Position numbers and translations under genes: made by a program
Source of the DNA: Elysia crispata
Lineage: Eukaryota; Mollusca; Gastropoda; Plakobranchidae
DNA: 64,000 bases
Direction of reading: 5' to 3'
Assembly (NCBI GenBank): GCA_033675545.1
Contig: JAWDGP010005762.1
Span: 591,001 to 655,000 of the forward strand
Shown: positions 23,401 to 36,455 of the stretch, one piece after another
How positions within the stretch are numbered: the stretch's first letter is position 1
Layout: each line of letters opens with the position of its first letter
Notes under the pieces: model-generated
The model's database searches: none
Told to the model about the DNA's origin: nothing
Seen by the model: the letters and a program-made list of their open reading frames with translations, nothing else

Positions 23401-26400
23401 AGAATGATTGTTGCACACTCAATACAGTTCTCCACAACCTTTCAAAAGCAGAAAGCAAACATTCTTTAAAAATCTCACCAATCATGGCTCTGTTGTGGGA
23501 GCCAATCACCTTCTTGGTGCCTGAGGGCAGTTTAACCCGAGACTTCTTTGTTTCTGGGTTGTGGGAAATAACTGTGGCATAGTTTCCAGATGCACGTGCC
23601 AACCGTCCACGGTCCCCACTTTTTTCTTCTAGACAACAAATGATGGTTCCCTCAGGCATCTGTCCAACCGGAAGAATATTGCCGATTTGAAGAAAGGCTG
23701 GGAAAAAAAATTCATAGAGGACTATGAAGCAAATATATACTAAAGCCAATGCATGTAAAAAAAAAAAAAAAAAGGATAAATGGGTAAGATGGCTAGGGAA
23801 AGAGGGAGATATGAGGGAGGGTTAAAGAGAAAGTGAGGAGGAAAAATGTATATTGTTTCTTTTAATATACTTCTTAAATGACTTAAACATTTTTTTTTAA
23901 GTTTTCATTGTCTGCCCAAAATACTAAGCCCAGAAATATGAACTTTAAGGGCTACTCTCAAGGGCAGTTAGAAGCCATGATTACAGACCAAGCATCAAAA
24001 CGACACTACATATCTGAACCAAAGGCGAAAATTAATGTACCACAGAAGTAACACCAGAGACAGTCTGATACATGTTTCCAGTTGACTAACCTGTGGAAAC
24101 ATCACTGAACAGGCAAGTGAACAATAAATAAAAAAAGAACTAGCCTGTCATTGTATCATGTAATTTTGAAAACCAATGTGTTTACCCTTTTTTCCACAGT
24201 AGATGAACTGTCCTGTGTGCATGCCCTCTGCAGCAACAAATGTCTCAGTAATCATACGATACTTGTACGGATCACGGAACTGGACCTTGGCAAGGGGAGC
24301 ACCCCTTCCTGGATCGTGAATGATGTCCTGAAAACATTATTTGAAACAATGATTAATGGTAAAGTTTAAGACAACAAATACTGACCAAAGGATTTTATAC
24401 ATTCACTTATTTCACGATGAAATCAACCTAAAAATAAAAGTTGTGATGCAGAGAATAACATGGGTTGTTTTTTTAAAGAAGAGTTTAAAAAAAAAAACTA
24501 AAAAATTTCATGAGCCATTTTCTAAATTTATAAAGTAAAGATAAAGGGGAAAAAAATTTCATAGCCTAATTAGAGAACTGCAACTGGTGAAAAACTCCTT
24601 TAGTGCATCTATCAGCCCAATCAAATTCAATAGTATGATTATTTACTGTCACAATATGACCATCCAACAGTTCTCCATTTACTAATATGCTATAACTCCT
24701 ACATTGGTGAGACATTTCAGTACAAAATATAACAAATAGGATGTCTTTTATTAACAAATGGCAATAAATGACTAGGACTGCTAAGATTTTCCTTAATATT
24801 ACAAGAAATCAGATTTGAGTTTTGAATTTTTTAAAAGTTTTGATCTGCTGAACATGAGTATGTAAGTCTTGTTGAAAATAAATATCTTCCAAGATATCAA
24901 CTGTTGTGTTGGATTATTTTTTTCTCATTGGTAACATTTTATGCATATCTCAAATGTTTTGTTTGTTTTGCCCAAGAGTTTGATTTGGTCATTAATGAAG
25001 AAATAATATAATCCTTCAACATTCAATTGTTGGTGAGGTCTATTTAATTTCTTTTCCCACAAAATAGTTTCACAGGATTTATGTAGGATCACATCACTGT
25101 TCAAAATATATGGTATTCCGTAAATTTACGGAACAATCTCATCCCTGCTTTATGGAAATAGCACTGTTCATTAACAACGACAAAAGTCGTTTGCAGGACC
25201 ACACATAAAATCAAAGTTTGCGAGTGCCTATGCTAGTCTACAAAAACTTGCTTGGTTTGGAGCTTTCAACTCGGAAGTGGAAGCTAACATGGGACAAGGG
25301 AGTTCAAATGGAGGTGGATACAACGGCTACAACTTAGATAAATTTAAGAGGGGAGAATTTGAAAGTTATTTTTTTTAATGAACACAATAAACGTTTACAT
25401 TTAAAGCAAGGTAAAAAGAGTGGAAAGGACACAAAAAAGTGAGTGTGTTATGCAAAAAAAAATCAACAACAACCTACCCGAATGACACCTTTAATGTATC
25501 CATGTCTCTCAGCAAAGTCGACAGCTCTTAAAGCTGCTTTGCCCTTCCTGTTTTTTGTGTGGGCCTTAAAGACAGACCCAGGTCCCTTTCTCTGGGATCG
25601 AATAACGCGGCCCATATTGATGCTGAAAACAAAAAAAAAAAAAAAAAAGAAAAAAACTAAGGATGAAGTGTCAACATTCAAAACTACAATGTAGTTTACG
25701 AACTTTTTAATTGATAGTTTTATTACATTATTTATACATTCGATGCACATACACAAATTGAAAGTGATACGTAGAGTTACAACCCTATAACAAAAAGATT
25801 GTAGGCTCTAATATACAACCGTAACAATCAGTTACTAAGAATAAATGGAACATTCACCTTGAACCTAAGCAAAAGTATGTAGCAAAAACTATAACATAGA
25901 AATTTAAAAAAATGTACATGAGACACCCTATGACCAATAGTAATGTTAACTGCAGAGTGAAACTAATCGTGTGACTAGTGCTAGATTTTAGCCATACATG
26001 CCTGGTTGCTATGAAAAAAATATTGAACTTTCCCACACTCCCTAAAATATCTTCAGGCAGAGTCCAAGTACAAAATAAAACATATCATTTCTCAATATCA
26101 TAATATAACACTATATTCAAGATTTAATGAAAATGAAAGACAAGACAAGCATCAATGTATCAAAATGTAAAAAGACATTAACAAATAAAATTTTATATTT
26201 AACTTATTCAAGAATCTCAAGAAATTCATCGCCTTCATCTAGTATACCTATTTTCACCCCTATCCTCATCAATTTAGAGACATGAAGACCTCTTCAAAAT
26301 TATTACTGTAGGACTAGATCTATTCTATATTAGGCTACTATTTTAACGAAACTGAAAGCAGTAAGCTGTAAATGAAATTAGAAGATTCTCCATAAAATCA

Positions 26401-28013
26401 ATCAGAATGGATTATAAACCTAGTATCTATACTCTAGGTCTATCTTTACAGGCTAGTTTATAAATCAGTATTAGACTATTACTGCAGTTATTGGCCTAAC
26501 TCACTTTAAGGTTTAAAACTGTGCTTTTCTTAATGAATATGAAGGTTCTATTAATCGCATATGATTACTTTTCAAGAAATAATTTTGTGTTGCTCTAAAA
26601 TTCCATTTAACTACAAGTTTCGAATCCAAGAATCATTCAATTGTCGAGCCTAACGTGAGTTGGGCCGATATTTTCAGATTTACCTATAAATCTAGATCTA
26701 GATTTAGACAACTGACTTAATCAAATGCAACTGTTCTCTGGTATGAACCTTGATCTGCAGAGCAGTCTAATTCTTGAGGAATATGTTCATAAATAATGAA
26801 TAGCATATTGATAGATCTACAGAATCAATTTGATACATGAAAAAAGTTTTGTGACAGTCAAATATAATGCTGAGAATAGCCATGCCACTGAGAAAGGAAA
26901 CAGATTTAATGGATGGTCAGATTTAACCATGATCAATTCAATGACTAGGGAGCAGTCGAATGCATCTTAAAAGATTGATGTAAAATAATTTTTCTACTCA
27001 TGTATAATACAAATATCTTTGGTAAGTCTAGGAGCTCAATGAACAGTCGCTTAATATTGTATGGTGGCTTTGGCATTGCTGGATAATAAGATTTTGTGAC
27101 TTGCAGCAGGACTATTAGCCCTCTGGTCTAGAGATTTAGTCATTTATGTATAGTGAGTCTTTAAGTGTTTCGAGGAACAGGATTTTTTTCCTATACCATT
27201 TACCATAATTATAAGATCTATACAATAGTTATGCAGATGATTTGATGCTTAATGGTGTCCAAAAAGGAGATTCAGTCAAGACAGAAACATTTTGCTTGCA
27301 TCATGGTCTAGATCCAGATCAAGATGACAAAGCCATTAGAAATCTCAGGAGACAAGAAAATTTAATGAAATCTATGATGCTTGCCGTGTGAACATGTAGA
27401 TTCTAGGCCTACCAATAACATGTTTGAGTGCTTAAATGTAAGGTGCAAAGTACCCACTCAGTTAGGCTTCACGAAGGCTCAAATTCTTGAGACTACACAT
27501 CCCGAAAGACTTATTGTCATATTTCTAGTAAATTACGTTGAGCAACCAAATCATCAAACCGTTCGACTGAACATACGCATGAATCGATCATCACTGAAAG
27601 CTTTGCTTAAGTCGTTTGAAAACTGAGCAATGGGTCTCGGAGATCTAGATGTCTTTAAATGAGATCATCGCGAAAAAAAAAAGATTGTGATATAAAAATA
27701 CAACCATTCGTTTTATTTTTTTTTTATATTAAAATAAATTTAGATCTTTATTCCTGTAGACCTATCGGCCAGATATTACAAGAGCAGTACAGATTGTGTG
27801 GTTCAAAAACCTGGGTCAGATCGGAGTGAGTCTTATTTATAACACAAATATTAATCAGTACCCATATTTCGCTACGATTTGCCTTCGTAAAAATGTCTAT
27901 TCTCATCAAAATACTTTTTTCACTAACTGATAATTGACGATAGAAATTTGCAATTAAAGACATAGATTCATTTTTGTCAACATTACCTTGGACCGGAAGT
28001 AACTAAAAGGAAG
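20487..28013 (-). CDS. RPL8: 60S ribosomal protein L8 (uL2), complete, seven exons
   Basis: RPL8/uL2 is a core large-subunit protein near the peptidyl-transferase centre. The gene reads leftward. Noncoding exon 1 is 27987-28013, and coding exons are 25478-25622 (ATG 25615-25613), 24186-24327, 23479-23697, 22171-22286, 21481-21567 and 20487-20558. All have GT/AG boundaries and matching phases. The product is 257 residues, the same length as the human protein. Landmarks are the start [78 protein letters not shown] and [17 protein letters not shown]. The last contains His216, the residue that the oxygenase NO66/RIOX1 hydroxylates in mammals. The C-terminus is [11 protein letters not shown]. Two introns host snoRNAs. 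No lesions were seen, and nothing suggests a retrocopy. Confidence 0.97.
21346..21424 (-). ncRNA. box C/D snoRNA in an RPL8 intron, predicted 28S rRNA guide
   Basis: The RNA is read on the minus strand within the intron between coding exons 21481-21567 and 20487-20558. Its terminal stem CCTTTTTGC/GCAAAAAGG is perfect over 9 bp (21416-21424 with 21346-21354). Box C ATGATGA is at 21414-21408, box D' CTGA at 21383-21380, a C'-like TTGATGA at 21373-21367 and box D CTGA at 21358-21355. The 15 bases just before D' (21398-21384) are perfectly complementary to GUCAAAGUGAAGAAA, a universally conserved stretch of 28S rRNA upstream of the GCGCGGGTAAACGGC region. By the D+5 rule the modified base would be the second A of GUCAA. 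The spacer before box D is too short for a clear guide. The 5' end of the RNA lies 56 nt inside the intron. Confidence 0.88.
21821..21889 (-). ncRNA. box C/D snoRNA in an RPL8 intron, predicted 18S rRNA guide
   Basis: The RNA is read on the minus strand within the intron between coding exons 22171-22286 and 21481-21567. Its terminal stem ATTTGCCA/TGGCAAAT is perfect over 8 bp (21882-21889 with 21821-21828). Box C ATGATGA is at 21881-21875, D' CTGA at 21864-21861, C' ATGTTGA at 21854-21848 and D CTGA at 21832-21829. The antisense element before box D (from 21843 to 21833) pairs over 11 bp with UUAAGCCAUGC near the 5' end of 18S rRNA. By the D+5 rule the target would be the G of UUAAG (position 47 in human numbering). 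Box order and spacing are canonical. No match was recognised for the D' guide. Confidence 0.88.
27987..28013 (-). promoter_or_regulatory. RPL8 5'TOP start and ETS-like site
   Basis: On the minus strand CTTCCTTTTAG begins at 28013 and runs to a CAAG/GTAATG donor at 27986. A C followed by a pyrimidine tract at the cap is the 5'TOP signature of ribosomal protein mRNAs, which mTOR controls through LARP1. ACTTCCGG (27999-27992) within the leader is an ETS/GABP-type site, common in ribosomal protein promoters. No TATA box lies at -30. The start site is inferred from these motifs. Confidence 0.6.
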
Positions 28014-29559
28014 ATTCAGACTCGGAAATGCTTGATTTTCTTGATAGGTACTTAATTTACCTCTAACAGAGAAGATAGCCCATCTGGCGTTTTGTCAAAC
28101 GGTATAAAAATTTAGGACGCGAAGCGATACGCCTTGCACGCTCCTCTTGGAATGAACAAACTTAAATTTATCTGTAGATTCTAGAAAATGTTACTTCCAT
28201 AATGGTTGTGAATCTCAAAAGAAACCGATATATCAAAGCTTAGAGATCTTTCAGCAGAGCACGATACAAGCATGCAGACACAGCCAGGCAGAAGTAGTAA
28301 TGAGACAATAACATAATGGATAGATCACAATCATTAAATTAGATGAAGCCCTTTATTAAAAAAAAAATTAATAAAAGTTTAGCTTTCAATAGGATGGTTA
28401 ACAGTTTCCGCGCGGTGCCCTGAAGGTTATTTTAGATAAAGGCTAAGTTAAATAAAGTGAAGTTACCTCTTTTCTTGCTCATGACAAACAGCATTTTAGT
28501 CCATTTGCGACACTTTTTCGTGCAGTATAGTTATCTTCAAATTCATGTGTCGTTCCGCTTTGACGTTTGCATTTGACCGAATATTTTGTAATGAATAGCT
28601 GGGCTATGTTGGTTCTTCCGCATTCTGCCACTGCAGCGTTTTTCCTTTTCTTGCCGATTATTACAAGTACCGGTAACGTAGTATAATTTTTATTTTCCAT
28701 GAAAGGATCACCAAGGTCTTCCAACATAGCGAGCAGCCTCGTTTCGTATCACTTGTTTTAGTCCTATCGAACATATTTCCTTGAGAGTTGAAGCTTTGCT
28801 TTCCACAATTAATTTGCTGCACCCACAAGACTCAGACTACTAACCGCTTTCTTAGAAAAGAAAAGTTAAATCGTTGGTGAAGAGAAAGCAAGTAAAGTAA
28901 AACCAGTGGGTTTGGACATAGTTTTACAAAAGCATAATTAACATACCAATATTTGATTTTAAATTAGTTTACCGGTACTTACTTGAATATTCACTTAAAT
29001 ATGATTGCATTCAAGACATCCTATCAAGATTATTAGCTTAATCCAATGGAAAAAACATTAACCCATTGATGATTTATCGCAAAAGAAATATCTTACAATC
29101 TTAGCATCTTCTTTAAGACCTCTAGGGTTGAACTTTATTTTGCACCATGTCATTAGGGCATCGAGAGCTCTTTGTTTTATTTTATATCATGCTATGGTGG
29201 TATCGTCCATGAATACTCTCAGAAGAGGCGTCATTAAGGAGCACCCATGATCTATTTGCAGAACTTGCGCTTGTTTTTGCTGCGTAAGATTACATCTACA
29301 CTCACCACTATTGTGAACAGTATTTGGGATATCGCATCCCCCTTTCTTGGACTGCACGCGCCCATCCCATTCTCCCTCCTCTCCTTTCTCCCCATTCCCT
29401 ATCCAATATTATTTTTTTAAAACTTGGAATTCTAACTGGGACAGTCAGAGCTTTGAATTAACGCATGCGTTAGCCATTTAACGACAACCTAACGATATCG
29501 TTAAATTGTTTTGCATACGACCATTATTTTCCTGCCTTCTTGCTGCGTTTCCGCTGAGT

Positions 29560-29560
<1 letters not shown>
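28014..29560. other. RPL8 upstream flank; no gene recognised
   Basis: AT-rich sequence with a small GC-richer patch (TTTCCGCGCGGTGCCCTG near 28407) and a possible minus-strand GT donor near 28473. No protein or RNA was recognised. Confidence 0.4.

Positions 29561-29562
<2 letters not shown>

Positions 29563-29643
<81 letters not shown>
29563..29643. repeat. (GA)n microsatellite
   Basis: About 40 uninterrupted GA units. Confidence 0.97.
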
Positions 29644-29646
<3 letters not shown>

Positions 29647-32600
29647 TTAAGTTTCATATGAGAAAGCTGATCTTTACTCGAAGCAGGTTTCAGATGTACC
29701 CTATCAGCTGTATACCCGCAGTTTTTCTCAGGTCATTATTTTCTCAAACAACCTGTGATTTATGGACTGCTGTCTTGGAATTGTTGGAATCTTCATTCTG
29801 TACAATTTCATAATAATTAATAATATATAAGTGTATCTGTTTCCATTTTACCGTAGGAAATCTTAATCCGTTGCTAACACTCCGAGTTTCGACAGTGTTA
29901 ATGTTCTTTTGCAGCTTGTTTCAACAATTTTCCATTTTCTGTAAGATTTTTCCAAGATTGACCTGGGCTTGAACTTTTCATTTTGTTTTGCAACAATAGT
30001 CGGGGCGGAAAACATACACCTGGGCATCTTTTATATATAAAAAAAAAATTGAAACAAATAATTAATTATCTCCTCATCCGAGTTTTTTTTTTGGTCCAAA
30101 ACTTTCATTCTCTACTCATTGCTGGCCACTTGAAAAATGTCAAATATTGTTTCCCTCTTTCCTAAGGGTTGAAGTACAGAACTTTAGAATTCGCGGTGGC
30201 CTAACCACTTAAAATATATAAAATAAAAAAAACCAAAACAAACAAAATTAAAAAAACCGCACGATTTGCACTGTGTCAGTTGTCAGAATATTTCTTGCTT
30301 TCATCTTTTGTGCATGTCTATGTCAAAACAGACACATTCATTTTCGATGTTTTTTTTCTCAAACCTGCTCTCTGCTTGAAACTTGCATCCCATGTGAATG
30401 GTGATATCAATAAATTCTTTTTAAACAATATGCAAATGTTGACAGTCTTATCTTTTGTCAAGAACTGAAGAAGTTACAATTTCTATGCTGGTAGTAAAAT
30501 ATGGGGAAGGTTAAAGTTAAGTGTTCAACAGTATGCAGTAGTCAAATATGTGATCAAATACATTCTGGTCAAATCAAATACGATTTAGCAATCCTTTTCT
30601 CCACGAGGTGTTTTTTCGTAGAATTACCGTAATCTATAACACAAGTCACAAAAAACTATAATCCAACCCCAATTTTTACGCAAATGAATGTTCCCTACAT
30701 AGTAAAAAGGAGTCTTCAGAAAAACTACCGTAACAGTACTGGACATATAACAGACTTTGACTTCCTCTTCATCGTATTGACGAGTGTGCTTATTAGGTAT
30801 GAGTTGACTGGCGTTGTCTTGGTCTATGGAGGATGTCGCTTTTAACTTTTATCCACACATACTAATTGTTATATATCTTGTCCGAACCTTTTGGGTTCCA
30901 GAATATACCAAATCATTTCTCTATCAATCTTAACTGGTCATCTCCATGTCCACTCGCCGCATTGACCACTTACTACCAACCACACTTAATCTTATCTGCA
31001 ACTCCTATTTTTTTTTTAAACACCAGCTCTAATTAACAAAAAAAAAAAAAGAAAAAAAGCACACAAGGCGGATCCATTTTCATCACAGAGAAATTCAGAA
31101 ACTATCTTGAGTACTGTACTAAAAGAAGCCTGTTTACTTGAGTGTATTCATATAATGATATAATTAGGGTAGAACATTGCTTGAATTGAGAGAGCAGAGC
31201 TGATGACTGCTGCTGCTGTTGGTGAACATAAAGTCTGAACACTGTTGTTTTACAAGTAGTATTCATAGCTTTATTTCTTTAACTTCTGCTTGTCCTCTAG
31301 CAAGATTAAGTATACACATTTAGAGACAAAATCATTTCATTTTCACAAAGCAAATATCAAGATACACCATAACAAGAAATTCATTTTACGGAACATGTAC
31401 TTTCATTGCACAAATGTTTAACTTTTCTAAACATACAAATGTTTTACACATTAAACAGTCTTTCTCAGTGAGCGTCAGTTTCCATTGGTTACTTGGAATT
31501 TGTATAAATAAAAGACTAGTATATGGTATTGAGGGAATAAAGAAATAGGGCTCTTAATATTGGAGAAAAGGAAAAGCAAAGGTCAAAACTAAAAATTAGA
31601 TTATGAAAAATTGTGTGAAAGACATGAAAGTACTGCAAGAAATTCAAAAGCCTAGAGTTCATATTAGTTAAAAACAAGTAAAAAAGTTTTTTTTGTATGC
31701 TTAATGTTTTCTATAGGCTATGTCATCTTAGATGTCCATTAACAAAGTATGAAAAAAAAGGAAAAAAAAAAGATAGATCAGCAAGTAAGATCCATTACAA
31801 TTTCTTCAGAAATGATTTCTTACAATGGTGTAATTCACCACTAACCGTACTCAAGCCAAGCAAATTGTCGAGAAAAAGAAATAGCACAAAAGCACGAAAA
31901 GGTTGGTAAGAATCCAGTGAGAAGTGAGGGAAACATGTGATTCATGCTTAGCATTTGTGAAACAGTTAGTGATGTTTAACTCTGAAAATACACACTGTTT
32001 CTCGTCTCGTATAATATGGTAAAACATAGATCTAGAAATATCTGTGCGAACAAAAAAGACAAAAACCAAAAAAACTTATTTCTGTTTCCATCTACAAGAG
32101 AAATACAGTCAGGAAGACCCTTAGAGTCATTTAATTAATGAAGCATGTAGAGGTCTCTAATATAAAAACAAGCAGAATTATATCTCATGTGTGACACTAG
32201 AAGAGATTTCAAAAATACAACCGAGTCTACATTGCTCAATTTCTGATGGAAACCACACTCTAATCCACTTCGCAATCCTACTCAGTCTTTTATTACATGT
32301 TATACTACAAATGAATTTGAATTTCTGATAATTAAACTGGCTACAAAAATTATGTTCTTTTACTTTTAGAATGATCTGAATTTTATTTTATCCTTCATTT
32401 TCATCTGGCATGATTGAAACTCATTCCTTTACTGAATTTGTTCCATCTCCAAAGATTGATCCTCTCTCAATGAAACCCCTGAGAACCTCATTCAAACTCA
32501 GAAAAAAAAAATAAAATGAAATAAAGGCAGGACAATAACGTATCACTTCAAGGATAAGAACTATATCTCTGTGTCAAGGAAGCCCTCTTAACCTTGAAAA

Positions 32601-35600
32601 GGTTTGTACTAAATTATTTGCATGAAGAAAAGGTCATTATGTGAAAAACCTAATTAAAGATTTACATTCTGGAGAAGTGAATTTACTTTGAACAATAGCT
32701 TAAGAAAAAAAAAGAGTATAATCCGACAAAATGTTTGTTTTATGACACTTCAAGAGCAATATCAAGACCAATATAAGAAAAAAAAACCAACAAACCACAA
32801 CCTTACACCAACAAAATATAAAGGGGAGAAAGAGGAGTTCTGAGAAAAAATAACAAGTGAAAAATAAAAACCACTATACAAAGCAATGATAACACCTTGA
32901 CATGAAGTAGCTTACAAGGTAATGTTCTCTCCCATAGCAGAAAACTCGCTTTCCATTATAAGTTTGCACCAAAACTTTTCCAGGACCAAAATAAACATAG
33001 CCTATTATTTGGGTCTTAATAACAGATGGAATATCCTACATAGACCTAGCCTGATAAACCGAAGTAGACCTCAGATTGAACAGAGTGATGGTACAGACAG
33101 AGATTGTATTTCTGGTGTGCCACCTGTTGCCTTGTCATGTCAACAGCGAACATAAAATTCTGTTCCTCTGTAACAGTTGAATTCAAGTGGAGTCATTACC
33201 CTGTGCTGACCTGTGATGGTTACCACTAAAAAGTCCAATCTATATTCCAACACAGCACATCTAATAACAAAAAACACAAGCAGACTATAATATAAAAGTA
33301 TAACTGCAAAAAAGTTATGGATCATATAGAATCAGTTACCTGTTGGCTGCAGGCAACCAAATTTAGATCTGAGAATCTAAAAAGAGATAGTGAGGGACTG
33401 AGAGTGAAAAAGAACATTAACAGAATAAAGGTTTGAGGTAGTCTAGATTGAAACAGAAAGAAAATCCCGAAAAATGCAATTCCTGACTATAAACGAAACT
33501 TTTCCCTTATTCTAAATATTGTAGTACAACCATATGGTTTCTTTTTTTTTTCCTGCTAGCCTTCTCTCTATAATGCATGTATACTACAGACAATAAAAAT
33601 TTGAAATGAAATAGGATAGTAATTCCTAAGTACAAGTTGCACAAGCCATGTCAAATGAGATCCTGTACCACAAGATTGATGAAAAAAAAAGCGCATAAAC
33701 AATAAAAGACTTGAAATAAACAAAAGTTCGTCCCCCTTTTTGACATTATAAACATATAAAAGAAGATATCTCTCTCTCTCTCCCTCCCTCCCCCCACCCC
33801 CTTCTCCACATGCAGATATTAATCAGGTTTTGGCATTTTAAATGTAAAATCAGATACAGTAAAAATATCACTTTCATTTATGTAAAAATTCAAATGAGAT
33901 AATATTTCAATGTAAAGAAAAGTGGAAGAAAAAATAAAACAAACAAGACACTAAAAACAAAGGTTATAAAAGAAGTATAAAATTATGAGAGTGTCAAGTT
34001 TTAGATGGTGATCAAATGGGTCCTGACCAAAGTAAACATGCTTTCCTGTCTTAAAAAAAAAGTAATGCCTCAAAGGTCTACCCGTCGCCACAAAAATAAA
34101 TCAAATAACAAACCATATGAGAATGGAATTTTCTCACTTCATTTGGTTAATAGTTCTGGCGGTTTCAATGGCACTATAATCAAGGATCAATTTTTAACAT
34201 GGCTAGGCTGGCAAACTTGAATGTGGTAGAACGATGTCTAAAAAGCTTTGAAAAGAGAATTAACATCTAAAAAGCTTTGAAAAGAGAATTAACATAAATC
34301 TAATTGATTTAGCTTGGTATGCTTGACATGCTGTCAAAACATTTTTTTCACAAAACCCACAAAATTGAATGCATTGTGATTATTTGAATGAAACTTTGCT
34401 GTCCAATGTATGGAACAAAATATAAGCTCTTTTAAATTGAATGAAAATATATTATCAATTACATATTTTGATTTGACAATCATAAAGATGGACATACTTT
34501 TTCTTCACATTTTAAAAGGTTGGAAAATGCCTTGAGACAATAAAAAAGAAAGGCTACTTCCTCTTTTCAAGAGATAAAAGAACTAAGGAAAGTGTAAAAA
34601 AACAATAGTACATGAAACAAAAAGAAAATACGGTATGGGCCCAAATATCACAAGCTTAAATTTTAAGTATAAAGAAACGTCATGCTAACAGCATACAAAA
34701 TCAACAGCGCAAAACAGAATCAAGCACAAAAAATAAGGGTTTTAATGGGAGCGTTTTGAATAAACGTAAATGTACTCATTCTAAACATCAAATTTCTGTA
34801 TTTGCATAGGTACTATAAGTAAATTCATACTCAGTCTCACTAACTAGCATAATTTACAGTTTAAAAAACTGTACACAAACACATTTAAAATATCTAACTG
34901 TATCGCAGCTGCATCAAATGAGCACAAATTACATAAATCCAATTCAAATACAGTTTTATCAATGCTGACATCATGTTTACAATCATTTAGTCTGACTGAC
35001 ATAGCATAAGAAAACCATTTGTATAAATGCATAACTTGTGCTGTATCAAAGGATGTGTGCTAAGGCACAAATAACATTACTTTTTGTTCTGTAAACCTCC
35101 TGAGCTGAACAATAAGTAGTTTAAGTATTCCATGTCTTCCATGTTACAGATAGTCATTCAGAGATTAACACTCACTCTTACACACACACATTTATCCTTC
35201 TCAGCTTCTCATCACCTAAAGCTTTTATGTGAAACTTGTAAGGAAAAAAAACAATCAAAGTATGCATTGTAAAATGACAGAAAAAAAAACAACCCCAAGA
35301 CAGCTTTCATCTCGTTACATAGAAGTTGCCGATTCAATCCTTTAATGAGGTCTGAAACTTTTTATCAGTTTTCTTGCGTTATGGCAGCTGTAGTTCATAT
35401 AATTCCCAAAATACATTAGTTAATGATAAATCCATAATAAACTTTCCTAGCCTTCTAAAACCTCTACATATTTATAAATACAAAGGCAATTTTGTTGTTG
35501 ACATCCAATTTTTTTTACACCCTAAAATAGCTAAATGGACAAGCAGGCCTCGTCAATGAAAACAGCTGAGCTGTTGCCCTTGCCCAGATCATTCCGCTCA

Positions 35601-35967
35601 TAACGTTTCAAGGTATGTATATTATAATTCTCGTCGGGATGAGTTTAGTTACTTCTTTGCTTTTAGAATCTTATGCAAATAGTCAAAATAAAATTATGTG
35701 TAGTGCATAGGACACACGCATATATAGGTGTTTGCCTACTAGTTGGCACCACAGCAATTCATATTATCAGAGTAAAAAGGCAATATGCAATACTATTTGA
35801 GTCTGTTACCTGACTTTATTGTTTTTTTTTTCTCCAACTATTACAAAACATTCCAGGAAAAAGAACTAACTTCTAAATGAGTTTTCTATACATCAAAAAG
35901 CAAAAGATGTTAAAACACTTACAGAAATTGCATCACCGTAATTCTATTGAAACGATCAAGCCAGCTC
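29644..35967. other. gene-poor AT-rich stretch
   Basis: No exon with family features was seen on either strand over 6.3 kb. The only structure noted is a 29-bp direct repeat in two copies at 34236-34294 (core AAAAAGCTTTGAAAAGAGAA), a short CT tract near 33769-33790 and several A/T runs. Part of it could be an extended 3' UTR of WDR44, but no evidence decides this. Confidence 0.45.
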
Positions 35968-36455
35968 AATGTAAGAAACATTTTCAAATCTTCCTTCCCA
36001 ACCACTGAAGCCAAGACAAATTTCCAGCGTATTACGGTTCTAAACTTTAACGGGAGCTGTAACAAATGTAAGAAACACTTTTAAATCTTCCTTCCCAACC
36101 ACTGAAGCCAAGACAAATTTCCAGCCTATTACAGTTCTAAACTTTAACGGGAGCAGTAACAAATGTAAGAAACATTTTCAAATCTTCCTTCCCAACCACT
36201 GAAGCCAAGACAAATTTCCAGCGTATTACGGTTCTAAACTTTAACGGGAGCTGTAACAAATGTAAGAAACATTTTCAAATCTTCCTTCCCAACCACTGAA
36301 GCCAAGACAAATTTCCAGCGTATTACGGTTCTACACTTTAACGGGAGCTGTAACAAATGTAAGAAACACTTTTAAATCTTCCTTCCCAACCACTGAAGCC
36401 AAGACAAATTTCCAGCGTATTACGGTTCTAAACTTTAACGGGAGCTGTAGCCAAT
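35968..36455. repeat. 97-bp tandem satellite, five copies
   Basis: Copies start at about 35971, 36068, 36165, 36262 and 36359, an exact 97-bp period. The units run from GTAAGAAACATTTTCAAATC through CTTCCTTCCCAACCACTGAA to TTTAACGGGAGCTGTAAC. Only a few substitutions separate the copies, so the array is recent or homogenised. The period is not divisible by three, which argues against a repeated protein. Alternate copies share variants (CACTTTTAAATC versus CATTTTCAAATC). Confidence 0.97.

Noticed and set aside
26255-27600. TGATGA-type C boxes in the first RPL8 intron
   Set aside because: No CTGA box with a matching terminal stem was found for any of them.
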